The notes under the pieces are model-generated. The model saw only the letters and a list, made by a program, of their open reading frames with translations. It ran no database searches and had not been told where the DNA came from. The translations under genes and the position numbers were made by a program. Positions 1-6,470 of a stretch of 64,000 nt of DNA are shown in pieces. The stretch is from Candidatus Nitrosotenuis aquarius (GTDB taxonomy: Archaea > Thermoproteota > Nitrososphaeria > Nitrososphaerales > Nitrosopumilaceae): assembly GCF_002787055.1 (NCBI RefSeq), contig NZ_CP024808.1, positions 1,266,328-1,330,327 on the forward strand. Direction: 5' to 3'. Positions within the stretch are counted from its first letter, which is position 1; each line of letters opens with the position of its first letter.

Positions 1-1
1 C

Positions 2-364
2 TATTCTGATACAACGACACAGGCGGCAAAGGACATCATGGATGCAGACGTCTGGTTGGTTGGCACGCCCATCTACAACTCATTTTTCAGCGCCGCACTC
101 AAAAATCTCTTCGAGTATGTCAACTACAAGTCCACTGCCGGAAAAACCGCAGGACTTGCAATTTTGGCCTCAGGACAAATTGGCTTTACGGACGTGCAGA
201 CACTGCTGACCCAGCTGATGTCGTACTTTAGGGTCATAACAAACCCCAAGGCAGTATTCATGACAGTAGAACAAATCAAGGATGGAATAATCGACGAGGC
301 AGGCAAAGCCAGGCTCAGGGAACTAGTTGATGAAACATTACTTTTGGCTTCTAGACCGAAGTAG
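2..364 (+). CDS. NADPH-dependent FMN reductase / flavodoxin-like protein, 5' end outside window
   Basis: The reading frame is open from base 2, so the gene enters from upstream; the ATG at 38 is internal. The visible part reads VWLVGTPIYNSFFSAALKN, the typical flavin-binding loop of the NADPH-dependent FMN reductase fold, in which the TPIYN segment contacts FMN. These enzymes reduce FMN or quinone-like substrates with NAD(P)H in the cytoplasm. About 120 residues remain, roughly the C-terminal two thirds of the family. It overlaps the convergent secreted-protein gene by 14 bp. Substrate cannot be inferred. Confidence 0.8.
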   Translation, partial: YSDTTTQAAKDIMDADVWLVGTPIYNSFFSAALKNLFEYVNYKSTAGKTAGLAILASGQIGFTDVQTLLTQLMSYFRVITNPKAVFMTVEQIKDGIIDEAGKARLRELVDETLLLASRPK

Positions 365-752
365 AGCCAGCAGGTAGGTACACTACCTTGAATATTTTGA
401 CGATATAGTCACCATCAAAGATTTTTGTGATCTTTGATCCGCTGACATCTCTTACTCGGAACTTGTACTCATAAGAGCCGTCTTCTTTGACATCGGTTTG
501 TGCAAAGTGGACCGGATCACCGTTTTTGAATATCTGTATGATTACTGGATGGCCCTCAACTGGGTTTGCAATTTTTCCCTCAACAAATCCCCAAGGAAGC
601 TTGTTGTTTTTTGGAGCAGAAAATGGCACTTCCGTTTTTTCTAGTCCAATTGAAGAATTTATTGGAGTCAGGCTTGTTTCTGCAAATGCAGAATTTACGG
701 TTGCCATTACAATTGCAAATGCAAGTGTTGCAATGACTGCCTTGACGAACAT
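351..752 (-). CDS. Small secreted protein, unknown function
   Basis: I do not recognise a family. From the ATG at 752 the protein begins MFVKAVIATLAFAIVMATVN followed by SAFAE, a signal peptide with a clear AxA cleavage site. A TTG at 770 would add six residues, but a TATA-like TTAATATT at about 777-784 sits some 26 bp before 752, favouring a leaderless ATG start. The mature part (about 110 residues) looks all-beta, with KVEDGSYEYKFRV-type strands resembling an extracellular Ig-like domain. It is probably a cell-surface or pseudoperiplasmic protein. Confidence 0.7.
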   Translation of the reverse strand: MFVKAVIATLAFAIVMATVNSAFAETSLTPINSSIGLEKTEVPFSAPKNNKLPWGFVEGKIANPVEGHPVIIQIFKNGDPVHFAQTDVKEDGSYEYKFRVRDVSGSKITKIFDGDYIVKIFKVVYLPAGSTSV

Positions 753-794
753 TAAGCAACTTCTGCCCAAGTCAAATATTAAGATGACGTATCA

Positions 795-917
795 ATGATA
801 CACATGGAACAGCTAAACGATGGTTGTGTCTGCAAGTGCCATTTTGGCGGCGCAATAAGCTGCCCTGGATGCAAGAAAAACCATCGCGGAGCAAAAACCT
901 GCGCTCACTGCAAGTGA
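795..917 (+). CDS. Cys-rich microprotein (about 40 aa), putative zinc binder
   Basis: A short ORF from ATG 795 (or the in-frame ATG at 804, giving 37 aa) to TGA at 917. The protein contains CVCKCH, then CPGC and finally CAHCK: eight Cys or His ligands in under 35 residues, spaced as two CxxC-type knuckles. It is soluble and basic. It stops two bases before the convergent gene ending at 919. The dense regular CxxC pattern makes chance unlikely, but no family or function is recognised. Confidence 0.6.
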   Translation: MIHMEQLNDGCVCKCHFGGAISCPGCKKNHRGAKTCAHCK

Positions 918-918
918 G

Positions 919-1383
919 TTATCTTTTCTTTGCGGCAGCCGCTTTCAAATTTGCAAGTTCTGCCTTTAGCGCCTCTATTTGGACAAGTGTCTCTAAATTG
1001 GCAATTTCCTGTCGCATCCTGTTGATTTCATTGTCCTTGAGCTTCACCTCATCTTTGAGCTCGTTTAGCTCAGCAGTAAACGACTCACGAAATCGATTTA
1101 GCTCGTCTACAGAGATGTTTGTTGTTCTAGTCGAGCTTTTTTTTTCCTCATGCGGATGGCTATGGGCGTGTTCTGCATGAGAATGCTCGTGGCCGCCATG
1201 CTTTTTGGTCCAGTCAGCGCTTTTTTGCGCCAAATAGCAGATTGCAACCAAAAACCAAGTAACTATGAGAGAAACTAGGAGCAGTTGGTTCAGCGCCGGA
1301 GGCATGTAGAAGTATAGGCCAGTTAAAGATACTGCAAAACAACCAGTAACGACTGTTGCTAGGTGGTTTCGCAGATAACCCAT
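919..1383 (-). CDS. Membrane protein with His-rich linker and C-terminal coiled coil
   Basis: Two predicted transmembrane segments lie at about residues 8-27 and 32-52, with PPALNQ between. A His/Glu-rich linker follows at about 64-79 (GGHEHSHAEHAHSHPHEE), which could bind metal ions. From about residue 90 to 154 the sequence is a Lys/Glu/Ala-rich heptad-like helix ending AAAAKKR, typical of a coiled coil. Family unknown; the layout suggests a membrane-anchored oligomer with a cytosolic stalk. It is the only gene between a Cys-rich microprotein and a small HTH regulator. Confidence 0.7.
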   Translation of the reverse strand: MGYLRNHLATVVTGCFAVSLTGLYFYMPPALNQLLLVSLIVTWFLVAICYLAQKSADWTKKHGGHEHSHAEHAHSHPHEEKKSSTRTTNISVDELNRFRESFTAELNELKDEVKLKDNEINRMRQEIANLETLVQIEALKAELANLKAAAAKKR

Positions 1384-1457
1384 GTTTTAAGGCTAGAAAA
1401 GTCGAATATAACGTTAATGCTGAATCCCATAATAATAAAAGAAAAGATAAACGAAGT

Positions 1458-1688
1458 TTATTCGTCTTTTTCTGATACGATAATCTCTTGCGGGACTTCG
1501 GATTGTAAAATCTTTATTTTTGACAGAAGCTCATTTCTGAGATCGCGTGCAACCCTTCGCACAGTTGGTCTTGGAACGCCGAGTTCTTCGACAACTTTGC
1601 TGTAAATGTCTTGCTTGTCTGTCAGCCCCTTCTCAAGGTAGGTGTTGATTGCTGCTTTGATAACGGTGCTTTGATTTGTGCGATTCAC
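1458..1688 (-). CDS. Small HTH DNA-binding protein, likely autoregulated
   Basis: A 76-residue basic protein starting at GTG 1688. Residues 22-52 (LTDKQDIYSKVVEELGVPRP then TVRRVARDLRNELL) read as a helix-turn-helix: helix, LGVP turn, then recognition helix PTVRRVARDL. The start is fixed by a TATA box read on the minus strand (CTTATATAG, 1709-1717), about 26 bp upstream, giving a leaderless mRNA. A palindrome (1689-1700) abuts the start codon and a second copy lies at 1847-1862, consistent with self-repression. Probably a transcriptional regulator conserved in this lineage; its targets are not known. Confidence 0.7.
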   Translation of the reverse strand: MNRTNQSTVIKAAINTYLEKGLTDKQDIYSKVVEELGVPRPTVRRVARDLRNELLSKIKILQSEVPQEIIVSEKDE

Positions 1689-1700
1689 AAATTGTAATTT
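1689..1700. promoter_or_regulatory. Palindromic site AAATT-GT-AATTT, copy 1
   Basis: Inverted repeat with 5-bp arms around a GT centre. It sits between the TATA box (1709-1717) and the GTG start (1688) of the minus-strand HTH gene, exactly where a bound protein would block initiation. The same core recurs at 1847-1862. Confidence 0.5.
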
Positions 1701-1846
1701 TTCCCGATCTATATAAGACTATAACTTTTCTTGGGAAAAAATTGTAGAGTTTTCCGAGCTGCAAAAAATTATTATAATATGTAAAGTCGTAACGATCCCC
1801 GGAGCATTACAAAACGATTTTCGATTCGGACAAAAATCCAAAAATT

Positions 1847-1862
1847 AAAAATTGTAATTTTT
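1847..1862. promoter_or_regulatory. Palindromic site AAAAATT-GT-AATTTTT, copy 2
   Basis: A perfect inverted repeat with 7-bp arms and the same GT centre as copy 1. It lies in the 238-bp divergent interval between the HTH gene and the cyclophilin gene, 65 bp before the cyclophilin TTG start. A shared regulator for both divergent genes is an inference. The rest of 1701-1926 is AT-rich; I see no RNA gene in it. Confidence 0.45.
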
Positions 1863-1926
1863 ACAAAACACTTTCAAAATAATTCAATAGCAAGACTCTT
1901 ATGCTCAGAGGCGAATCGTGGTATAA

Positions 1927-2406
1927 TTGACCCAGGCAACAATAGAAACCAAGTTTGGAAAAATTGTATTTAAATTGCTGCCGGAACTTGCGCCAGAACA
2001 CGTACGAAACTTTGTAAAACTTGCCCAGTCCGGATTTTACGATGGAACTTTGTTCCACAGGGTGATTCCCGGGTTTATGATTCAGGGTGGAGACCCAAAC
2101 ACAAAGACCGCAGACAAGTCCAGGTGGGGTCAGGGCGGCCCAGGCTATACAATCAAGGCGGAATTCAACACAAGATCACATCTACGAGGAATAGTATCTA
2201 TGGCAAGAGCAATGGATCCAAACAGCGCAGGCTCGCAGTTCTTTATAGTAACTTCAGACAGCACGTTTTTGGACAGGCAATACACCGTCTTTGGCGAAGT
2301 CCTAGAGGGAATGCCAGTAGCCGACCAAATTGTTTCCCAACAAAGGGACAGAAATGACTGCCCTCTGCAAGAAGTACGAATGACAAAGGTTACAATCTCT
2401 GAATAA
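1927..2406 (+). CDS. Cyclophilin-type peptidyl-prolyl cis-trans isomerase
   Basis: A 159-residue single-domain cyclophilin that catalyses proline cis-trans isomerisation during protein folding. Diagnostic segments are FVKLAQSGFYDGTLFHRVIP (catalytic Arg in FHRV), GFMIQGGDP, and GSQFFIV; the cyclosporin-site Trp is not evident. Length matches the minimal cytosolic form and there is no signal peptide. Translation starts at TTG 1927 (TQATIETKFGKIVFKL is the usual first strand). The secreted PEF-CTERM gene follows 2 bp after the stop, so the two are probably co-transcribed. Confidence 0.93.
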   Translation: MTQATIETKFGKIVFKLLPELAPEHVRNFVKLAQSGFYDGTLFHRVIPGFMIQGGDPNTKTADKSRWGQGGPGYTIKAEFNTRSHLRGIVSMARAMDPNSAGSQFFIVTSDSTFLDRQYTVFGEVLEGMPVADQIVSQQRDRNDCPLQEVRMTKVTISE

Positions 2407-2408
2407 AC

Positions 2409-3296
2409 ATGAAAGCAATTCTTGCAATATTGTTGATATCTGGTATATTTTCATATTCGGCGTTTGCGCAAGAAATCAAAATCGGCGAGCCGGCAGTCCA
2501 GCAGGTCTCCATTAGAATCTCAGAAAATGGGGACGTGCACGTAACCCATGAAGTCGAAAAATCAAACAGTCCAAAGCAAGTCGAGTTTCTATCACCTGAC
2601 TTTACCAATTTTACCATAATTGATGATGAGGGAGAAGAGCCAATGTATGCAGAGGCCGGCGGGGAAAATCCAGGAATTGTCCTGTTCCCGACGCGTGATG
2701 ATGTCACAATAGAATACGACGTTGAGGGAATAATACAAAAAAAGAACGGTCTGTGGACGTGGGACTATGTCTATTTGGCAGAAACCGCATTTTATTTGCC
2801 GCAAGGAGTGGATTTGTTCTACGTAAATGAAAATCTAGTCAGACTGGGAGACCAGAGGGGATTCCTCTGCCATGGATGCCAAATGAAGCTGGAATACGAA
2901 CTAGAGCCAACTGTTATAACAAAACAAGTAACATGGGAAGGCCAAATATTTGATGTTAAAATCATAACCCAGACAGAAATTTCTGAGCTGACTCTAGATC
3001 AACCAAACAAGATTCTCAGCTTCGATATTACAGAACCAAACAAGTACATCACACTGATAATTCCGCAAGACTTGTTGTGGAACCCATATCAAGTGTCACT
3101 CAACGACAAGCCAATACTAAAGCAAGAGCGAACAAGCCAAGACGGCAATGTCTGGCTACATCTCTATCCGCATGAGGCAGGAACAATAACAATTCTAGGT
3201 GTATCGGTTGTGCCGGAATTCCCGCTTGCCACAGTTTTGGTGTTGAGTGCAGCAATGGTTGCCGTGGTTTATTCCACCAGGCTCAGTCGCCGCTAG
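2409..3296 (+). CDS. Secreted protein with PEF-type C-terminal sorting signal
   Basis: A 295-residue protein with an N-terminal signal peptide (MKAILAILLISGIFSYSAFA, cleavage near AFA-QE). The exported body is beta-rich with CHGCQ near residue 157. The C-terminus has the tripartite form of an archaeosortase substrate: VPEFP motif at about residue 269, a hydrophobic helix (LATVLVLSAAMVAVVY) and a basic tail (STRLSRR). Thaumarchaeota commonly use a PEFG form; here PEFP stands at the same place. Function of the body unknown. It follows the cyclophilin gene by 2 bp and overlaps the convergent zinc-ribbon gene by 14 bp. Confidence 0.8.
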   Translation: MKAILAILLISGIFSYSAFAQEIKIGEPAVQQVSIRISENGDVHVTHEVEKSNSPKQVEFLSPDFTNFTIIDDEGEEPMYAEAGGENPGIVLFPTRDDVTIEYDVEGIIQKKNGLWTWDYVYLAETAFYLPQGVDLFYVNENLVRLGDQRGFLCHGCQMKLEYELEPTVITKQVTWEGQIFDVKIITQTEISELTLDQPNKILSFDITEPNKYITLIIPQDLLWNPYQVSLNDKPILKQERTSQDGNVWLHLYPHEAGTITILGVSVVPEFPLATVLVLSAAMVAVVYSTRLSRR

Positions 3297-3441
3297 AGCC
3301 ACAAGAGCAAAACCCATACTCGTCAATTCGGACATTGCACATGGGGCATTTTTCCCCATAGTCGACCTCCCAAGGTTCCTTTCCAAACAATTTGTAGTGA
3401 TCGTCAATTTCCAGCGGGATGATTCTTTTTTTACCCAACAA
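3283..3441 (-). CDS. Zinc-ribbon microprotein (52 aa)
   Basis: A short ORF from TTG 3441 (or TTG 3438) to TGA at 3283. The C-terminal half reads EKCPMCNVRIDEYGFCSCGS, a CxxC-x9-CxC zinc ribbon. The first half is a conserved-looking IIPLEIDDHYKLFGKEPWEV. On the minus strand a TATA-like TTATTATA (3463-3470) lies about 26 bp before the start, again a leaderless arrangement. The gene overlaps the end of the convergent PEF-CTERM gene by 14 bp. Function unknown; perhaps an RNA- or protein-binding zinc knuckle. Confidence 0.65.
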   Translation of the reverse strand: MLGKKRIIPLEIDDHYKLFGKEPWEVDYGEKCPMCNVRIDEYGFCSCGSSGD

Positions 3442-3510
3442 ATTTCCTAGTGCATTTTGGTATAATAATGTGAGTCAGAATTATTAACGCAAATCATTTT
3501 GTATCAAACA

Positions 3511-3699
3511 ATGAAGTGCGATTGCGGATGCCATTGTATCAAATGTAAGAGCCCAAATTTGGAATCATTCCAGGTGGGAGAAAAAGAATCAGACGGATAT
3601 TTTGAGATGCACCATACTTGTCTTCAATGTAATACACACTTTGATCATCTGGACGGAACTATCTTCCAAAAATGCGACATCTGCAAGTATTCTAGTTGA
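3511..3699 (+). CDS. Small Cys/His-rich zinc-binding protein
   Basis: A 62-residue protein from ATG 3511 (TTG 3499 would add four residues). It opens MKCDCGCHCIKCKSPNLESF and later has HHTCLQCNTHFDHL and KCDICK, forming at least two treble-clef or ribbon-type sites. No membrane segment. It is divergent from the zinc-ribbon microprotein on the other strand, with only about 70 bp of shared promoter between them, and overlaps the convergent gene at its 3' end by 8 bp. Function unknown. Confidence 0.6.
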   Translation: MKCDCGCHCIKCKSPNLESFQVGEKESDGYFEMHHTCLQCNTHFDHLDGTIFQKCDICKYSS

Positions 3700-4174
3700 G
3701 CAGTACCTTGTGGTAAAAGGTCTTTTTCTCTTCAGAGCTCTTTTCCAGCTCCTTGTTAAATGCCATCTTTGCTAATATCTTTGATACTGCAAGCGGGCTT
3801 GCAATCATTCCGTGCTGGAGCAGCTGCTCTACGGTCTCTGATACTGTTCGTGGCTTTGAGAAAAATCCATCTAACTCCAATCCTTCAATCTTGCTTGGCA
3901 GCTCTTCTGGCGAGATTTGCCTTGGCGCGGTAAACTCTGGCTCGTGTACTTCTGCGTCCTTGAGCATCTTGAGATAGCTCAGGTTTGATTCGTATGTTGC
4001 GGCAATGTCTTGCGCTTCCAGTGTTGGTTCCTCGGTCACTACTTTTGCCGAGTTTTCCTGCAGTCTGAACGCCAAGTCGGCAATCACCTGGGATGCAGTG
4101 TCGTTGTCGATGTAAAAGTCACGCGAGTCAATCTCGACTTCGTTTGCGCCGAACCTGAGCCTTATCTTTGCCAT
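3692..4174 (-). CDS. Conserved-looking hypothetical protein, cytosolic
   Basis: A 160-residue acidic protein, not recognised. The first 25 residues (MAKIRLRFGANEVEIDSRDF) look like a small beta hairpin. The middle (about residues 45-110) is charged and probably flexible, and the C-terminal 45 residues are helical (TVSETVEQLLQHGMIASPLA onward). No signal peptide or membrane span. It stands alone between convergent and divergent neighbours. The domain layout suggests a soluble adaptor, but that is only an inference. Confidence 0.65.
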   Translation of the reverse strand: MAKIRLRFGANEVEIDSRDFYIDNDTASQVIADLAFRLQENSAKVVTEEPTLEAQDIAATYESNLSYLKMLKDAEVHEPEFTAPRQISPEELPSKIEGLELDGFFSKPRTVSETVEQLLQHGMIASPLAVSKILAKMAFNKELEKSSEEKKTFYHKVLLN

Positions 4175-4308
4175 TATACTAAAACTGCTGCAGAATTCGA
4201 TTTATCTTGCAAGCTTAAATGAACTCAAAGGGCGGATCAAAACTTTTACACACCAAATGATGATCTTTTTGCCTCCTTTGCACAAAAGCCAATTTCAGAG
4301 TATTAGGC

Positions 4309-4752
4309 ATGGCAAAAAAGGCAGCAGCCGTAATCATAGTGATAGTGAGCCTGATGGTATTTGGCTATACGCAGTACGCATCTGCCTCGCAAATCAATGC
4401 CAAGATAACAGAAAGCAAGCTATTGGAAAAATCAGACAAGGGCTCGCTGTACAATTTGCAGCTGGAATTTAACAACCCATCATTGCTGTTTCTCACTGCA
4501 GGAAAAACTGAATTTACAATAATTGCAAACGACAAGACAATTGGAGCAGGCGAGCTGGACCCATTTGCATTACCGGCACTGGGCACTGCAACAACTAGCG
4601 GAGTCTGGCTAAAAGACCAGGCAGCATCGGAAAACTCACAGGTAAAGATTTCCGGCGTTACAAAATACCAGCTATTGTTTGCGTCAATAGATGTGCCGTT
4701 TACGTATTACCCAACATACGACCAGACTAGGGAATTTATAGCAGACGCATAA
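4309..4752 (+). CDS. Secreted LEA/WHy-like beta-sandwich protein
   Basis: 147 residues with an N-terminal hydrophobic segment (AAAVIIVIVSLMVFGYTQYA) ending in SAS, a signal peptide or signal anchor. The rest resembles the LEA type 2/WHy beta-sandwich: LYNLQLEFNNPSLLFLTAGK (the NPS turn typical of this fold) followed by TEFTIIAND and LGTATTSGVWL. Such domains occur in extracytoplasmic archaeal proteins and desiccation proteins of unknown mechanism. The gene sits 11 bp before a PfkB kinase. A second protein of the same type lies at 60299-60859. Confidence 0.6.
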   Translation: MAKKAAAVIIVIVSLMVFGYTQYASASQINAKITESKLLEKSDKGSLYNLQLEFNNPSLLFLTAGKTEFTIIANDKTIGAGELDPFALPALGTATTSGVWLKDQAASENSQVKISGVTKYQLLFASIDVPFTYYPTYDQTREFIADA

Positions 4753-4763
4753 TTTTTCAAACA

Positions 4764-5657
4764 ATGCTTACTGTTTTTGGCTCTACTGCCCTAGATACGA
4801 TTCGCACGCCAGATAAAATACTAAAAGATGTCCTTGGCGGGGCTGCAACATTTGCAGGAATATCTGCCAGCTTTTTTGTAGAGACTGGTCTGATAGCAGT
4901 GGTTGGAACCGACTTTCCAAAAAAATATCACAATATTCTAAAAAAATATCTGGACTTGGAAGGCCTTGCAATACACAAGGGCAAGACATTCCGTTATGAC
5001 GGCAGCTACGACAAAACTCTGTCCACTAGGACCACAAACAAGACAGAGCTTAATGTTTTAGGATCGTTTCAGCCAGTGGTGCCGGAAAAATACAGAAAAT
5101 CCCAATTTGTGTATCTGGCAAACAACGACCCAGACCAAAACACAAAGATCATCCGCGAATTTGACAATGTAAAATTTTCCATGTGTGATACAATTGAATT
5201 TTGGATAAACTCCAAGCGAAATTCCGTAATCAAGATGATCGGCTCAGTTGACGCCGTTGTGATTAATGACGAAGAGGCAAAACTGCTCACAAAAGAACAC
5301 AATCTGATCAAGTGCGCCAAAAAAATGATGGGCTGGGGCGCAAAATACGTAATTATAAAAAAAGGAGAGCACGGCTCGCTTCTATTTTTTGACGATGTCA
5401 TATTTCCTTCAGTTGCGTTCTCCCTGGAAGATATTGTGGACCCTACAGGCGCAGGCGATTCCTTTGCGGGCGCAATGATTGGATATTTGGCAAGCAAAAA
5501 CTCCACTAGTCTTTCTGAAATCAAAAAGGCAGTAGTATATGGAAATGTCATGGGCTCTTTTGCCGTAGAAAAGTACGGCCTTGACGGATTAACCAGCACA
5601 ACCAAGGCCAAGATCCAAAACAGAATAAAAAAATACCAATCAATGATTGATTTCTGA
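4764..5657 (+). CDS. PfkB-family sugar/nucleoside kinase
   Basis: 297 residues, the usual PfkB length. It has the substrate-side glycine pair (LGGAATFAG, about 28-36) and near the C-terminus the family signature DPTGAGDSFAGAMIGYL, whose Asp is the catalytic base and whose GAGD forms the anion hole. GEHGSLLFF precedes it as usual. These enzymes phosphorylate sugars or nucleosides with ATP; archaeal members include nucleoside and ADP-dependent relatives, so the substrate is open. The dUTPase-like gene immediately downstream hints at nucleoside salvage. Confidence 0.88.
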   Translation: MLTVFGSTALDTIRTPDKILKDVLGGAATFAGISASFFVETGLIAVVGTDFPKKYHNILKKYLDLEGLAIHKGKTFRYDGSYDKTLSTRTTNKTELNVLGSFQPVVPEKYRKSQFVYLANNDPDQNTKIIREFDNVKFSMCDTIEFWINSKRNSVIKMIGSVDAVVINDEEAKLLTKEHNLIKCAKKMMGWGAKYVIIKKGEHGSLLFFDDVIFPSVAFSLEDIVDPTGAGDSFAGAMIGYLASKNSTSLSEIKKAVVYGNVMGSFAVEKYGLDGLTSTTKAKIQNRIKKYQSMIDF

Positions 5658-5691
5658 AAGGTTATCTAGCGGATCTACCCGTGGGATTTTG

Positions 5692-6021
5692 ATGGACAGA
5701 CTAGATGAGATATTTGCAATGCAAAAGGGACTAGCCGAGATGATGAACTTGGATAGATACCCAAAGGACTCGGAAGGTCGAGTATCTGCACTGGCCACTG
5801 CCATAATGCATGAGGCAGTAGAACTACAGCGCACAACAAACTGGAAGTGGTGGAAAAAACCGACTCCGTTTAGTATAGATGACGCAAAAGAGGAGCTAAT
5901 CGACATTTGGCATTTTGTGGTGCAGGCATCTTTGGAGCTAAACCTCACGCCAGACGATATTGTATCAGAATACAGAAAGAAAAACGAAATTAATCGAAAC
6001 AGGCAGAAAAACGGCTACTAG
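5692..6021 (+). CDS. All-alpha NTP pyrophosphohydrolase, dimeric dUTPase-like
   Basis: From ATG 5692 the protein is 109 residues, MDRLDEIFAMQKGLAEMMNL onward; earlier in-frame codons overlap the kinase gene and are less likely coding. The metal-binding motif is split as in the all-alpha NTPase family: HEAVELQ and then KEELIDIWHFVVQASLELN, giving the ExxE...ExxD set. The intervening TNWKWWKK is typical of dimeric dUTPases and relatives. It would hydrolyse dUTP or another NTP to the monophosphate. It lies 34 bp after the PfkB gene, likely in the same transcript, and overlaps its convergent neighbour by 4 bp. Confidence 0.75.
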   Translation: MDRLDEIFAMQKGLAEMMNLDRYPKDSEGRVSALATAIMHEAVELQRTTNWKWWKKPTPFSIDDAKEELIDIWHFVVQASLELNLTPDDIVSEYRKKNEINRNRQKNGY

Positions 6022-6470
6022 ATTATAATCTGTTCCAGCTTGGTCTTGCCAATCAGATCAACTAACTTTACTTTTTGAAAATTTGCAATTTCTTTTTTTG
6101 ATATTGTCAGTACTGGATCAGGGGAGACTGAATTTATTATCCGATTAGAGTTATCCGTTCCATATTTGTGCAGGCAAAACAGTGCGTGGCCTGTCTTGTG
6201 GCCTGACACTTCTTTTCCGCAAACAATGATTGTGTGCAGGCCTGGATTCTGATTTACGTATCTTACCAGCTCATCAATTCCCTTGTTCTCTGAGAAAAGT
6301 CTTGCAGCAACTGCAATTTTGTCCATCATATCAGACTGTGAGATTTCCTTTAGCAGATCTATGCTGGACAATGTGCAGATTGCAATGCCGCTTGATTTTC
6401 CGACGAACTTTTCCTCCGGAATAGGAAAAACAACTTTGCAGATTTCGCCTGCAATTTGGCCCAGATTCAT
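6018..6470 (-). CDS. Soluble MtrA-like corrinoid-binding protein
   Basis: 150 residues similar to the cytoplasmic domain of tetrahydromethanopterin S-methyltransferase subunit A. The strongest match is IIVCGKEVSGHKTGHALFCL: in methanogen MtrA the His of the GH pair binds the cobalt of the cobamide, and it is present here (His91). DPVLTISKKEIANFQKV also fits MtrA. The C-terminal membrane helix of methanogen MtrA is absent, so this is soluble. Its start overlaps the upstream aminotransferase stop by 4 bp. Methanogenesis is not expected in this lineage, so a methyl-transfer or B12-carrier role is an inference. Confidence 0.8.
   Translation of the reverse strand: MNLGQIAGEICKVVFPIPEEKFVGKSSGIAICTLSSIDLLKEISQSDMMDKIAVAARLFSENKGIDELVRYVNQNPGLHTIIVCGKEVSGHKTGHALFCLHKYGTDNSNRIINSVSPDPVLTISKKEIANFQKVKLVDLIGKTKLEQIII

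Noticed and set aside
1740-1926. Possible tRNA or other RNA in the regulator-cyclophilin interval
   Set aside because: No T-loop GGTTCRAATCC-like sequence or cloverleaf; only palindromes.
4257-4472. 71-codon plus ORF before the LEA-like gene
   Set aside because: Overlaps the real 4309 gene in another frame; His/Arg/Gln-rich and without domain.
5069-5611. 180-codon minus-strand ORF inside the PfkB gene
   Set aside because: Overlaps a clear PfkB kinase in the opposite strand; composition is that of a reverse-complement shadow.
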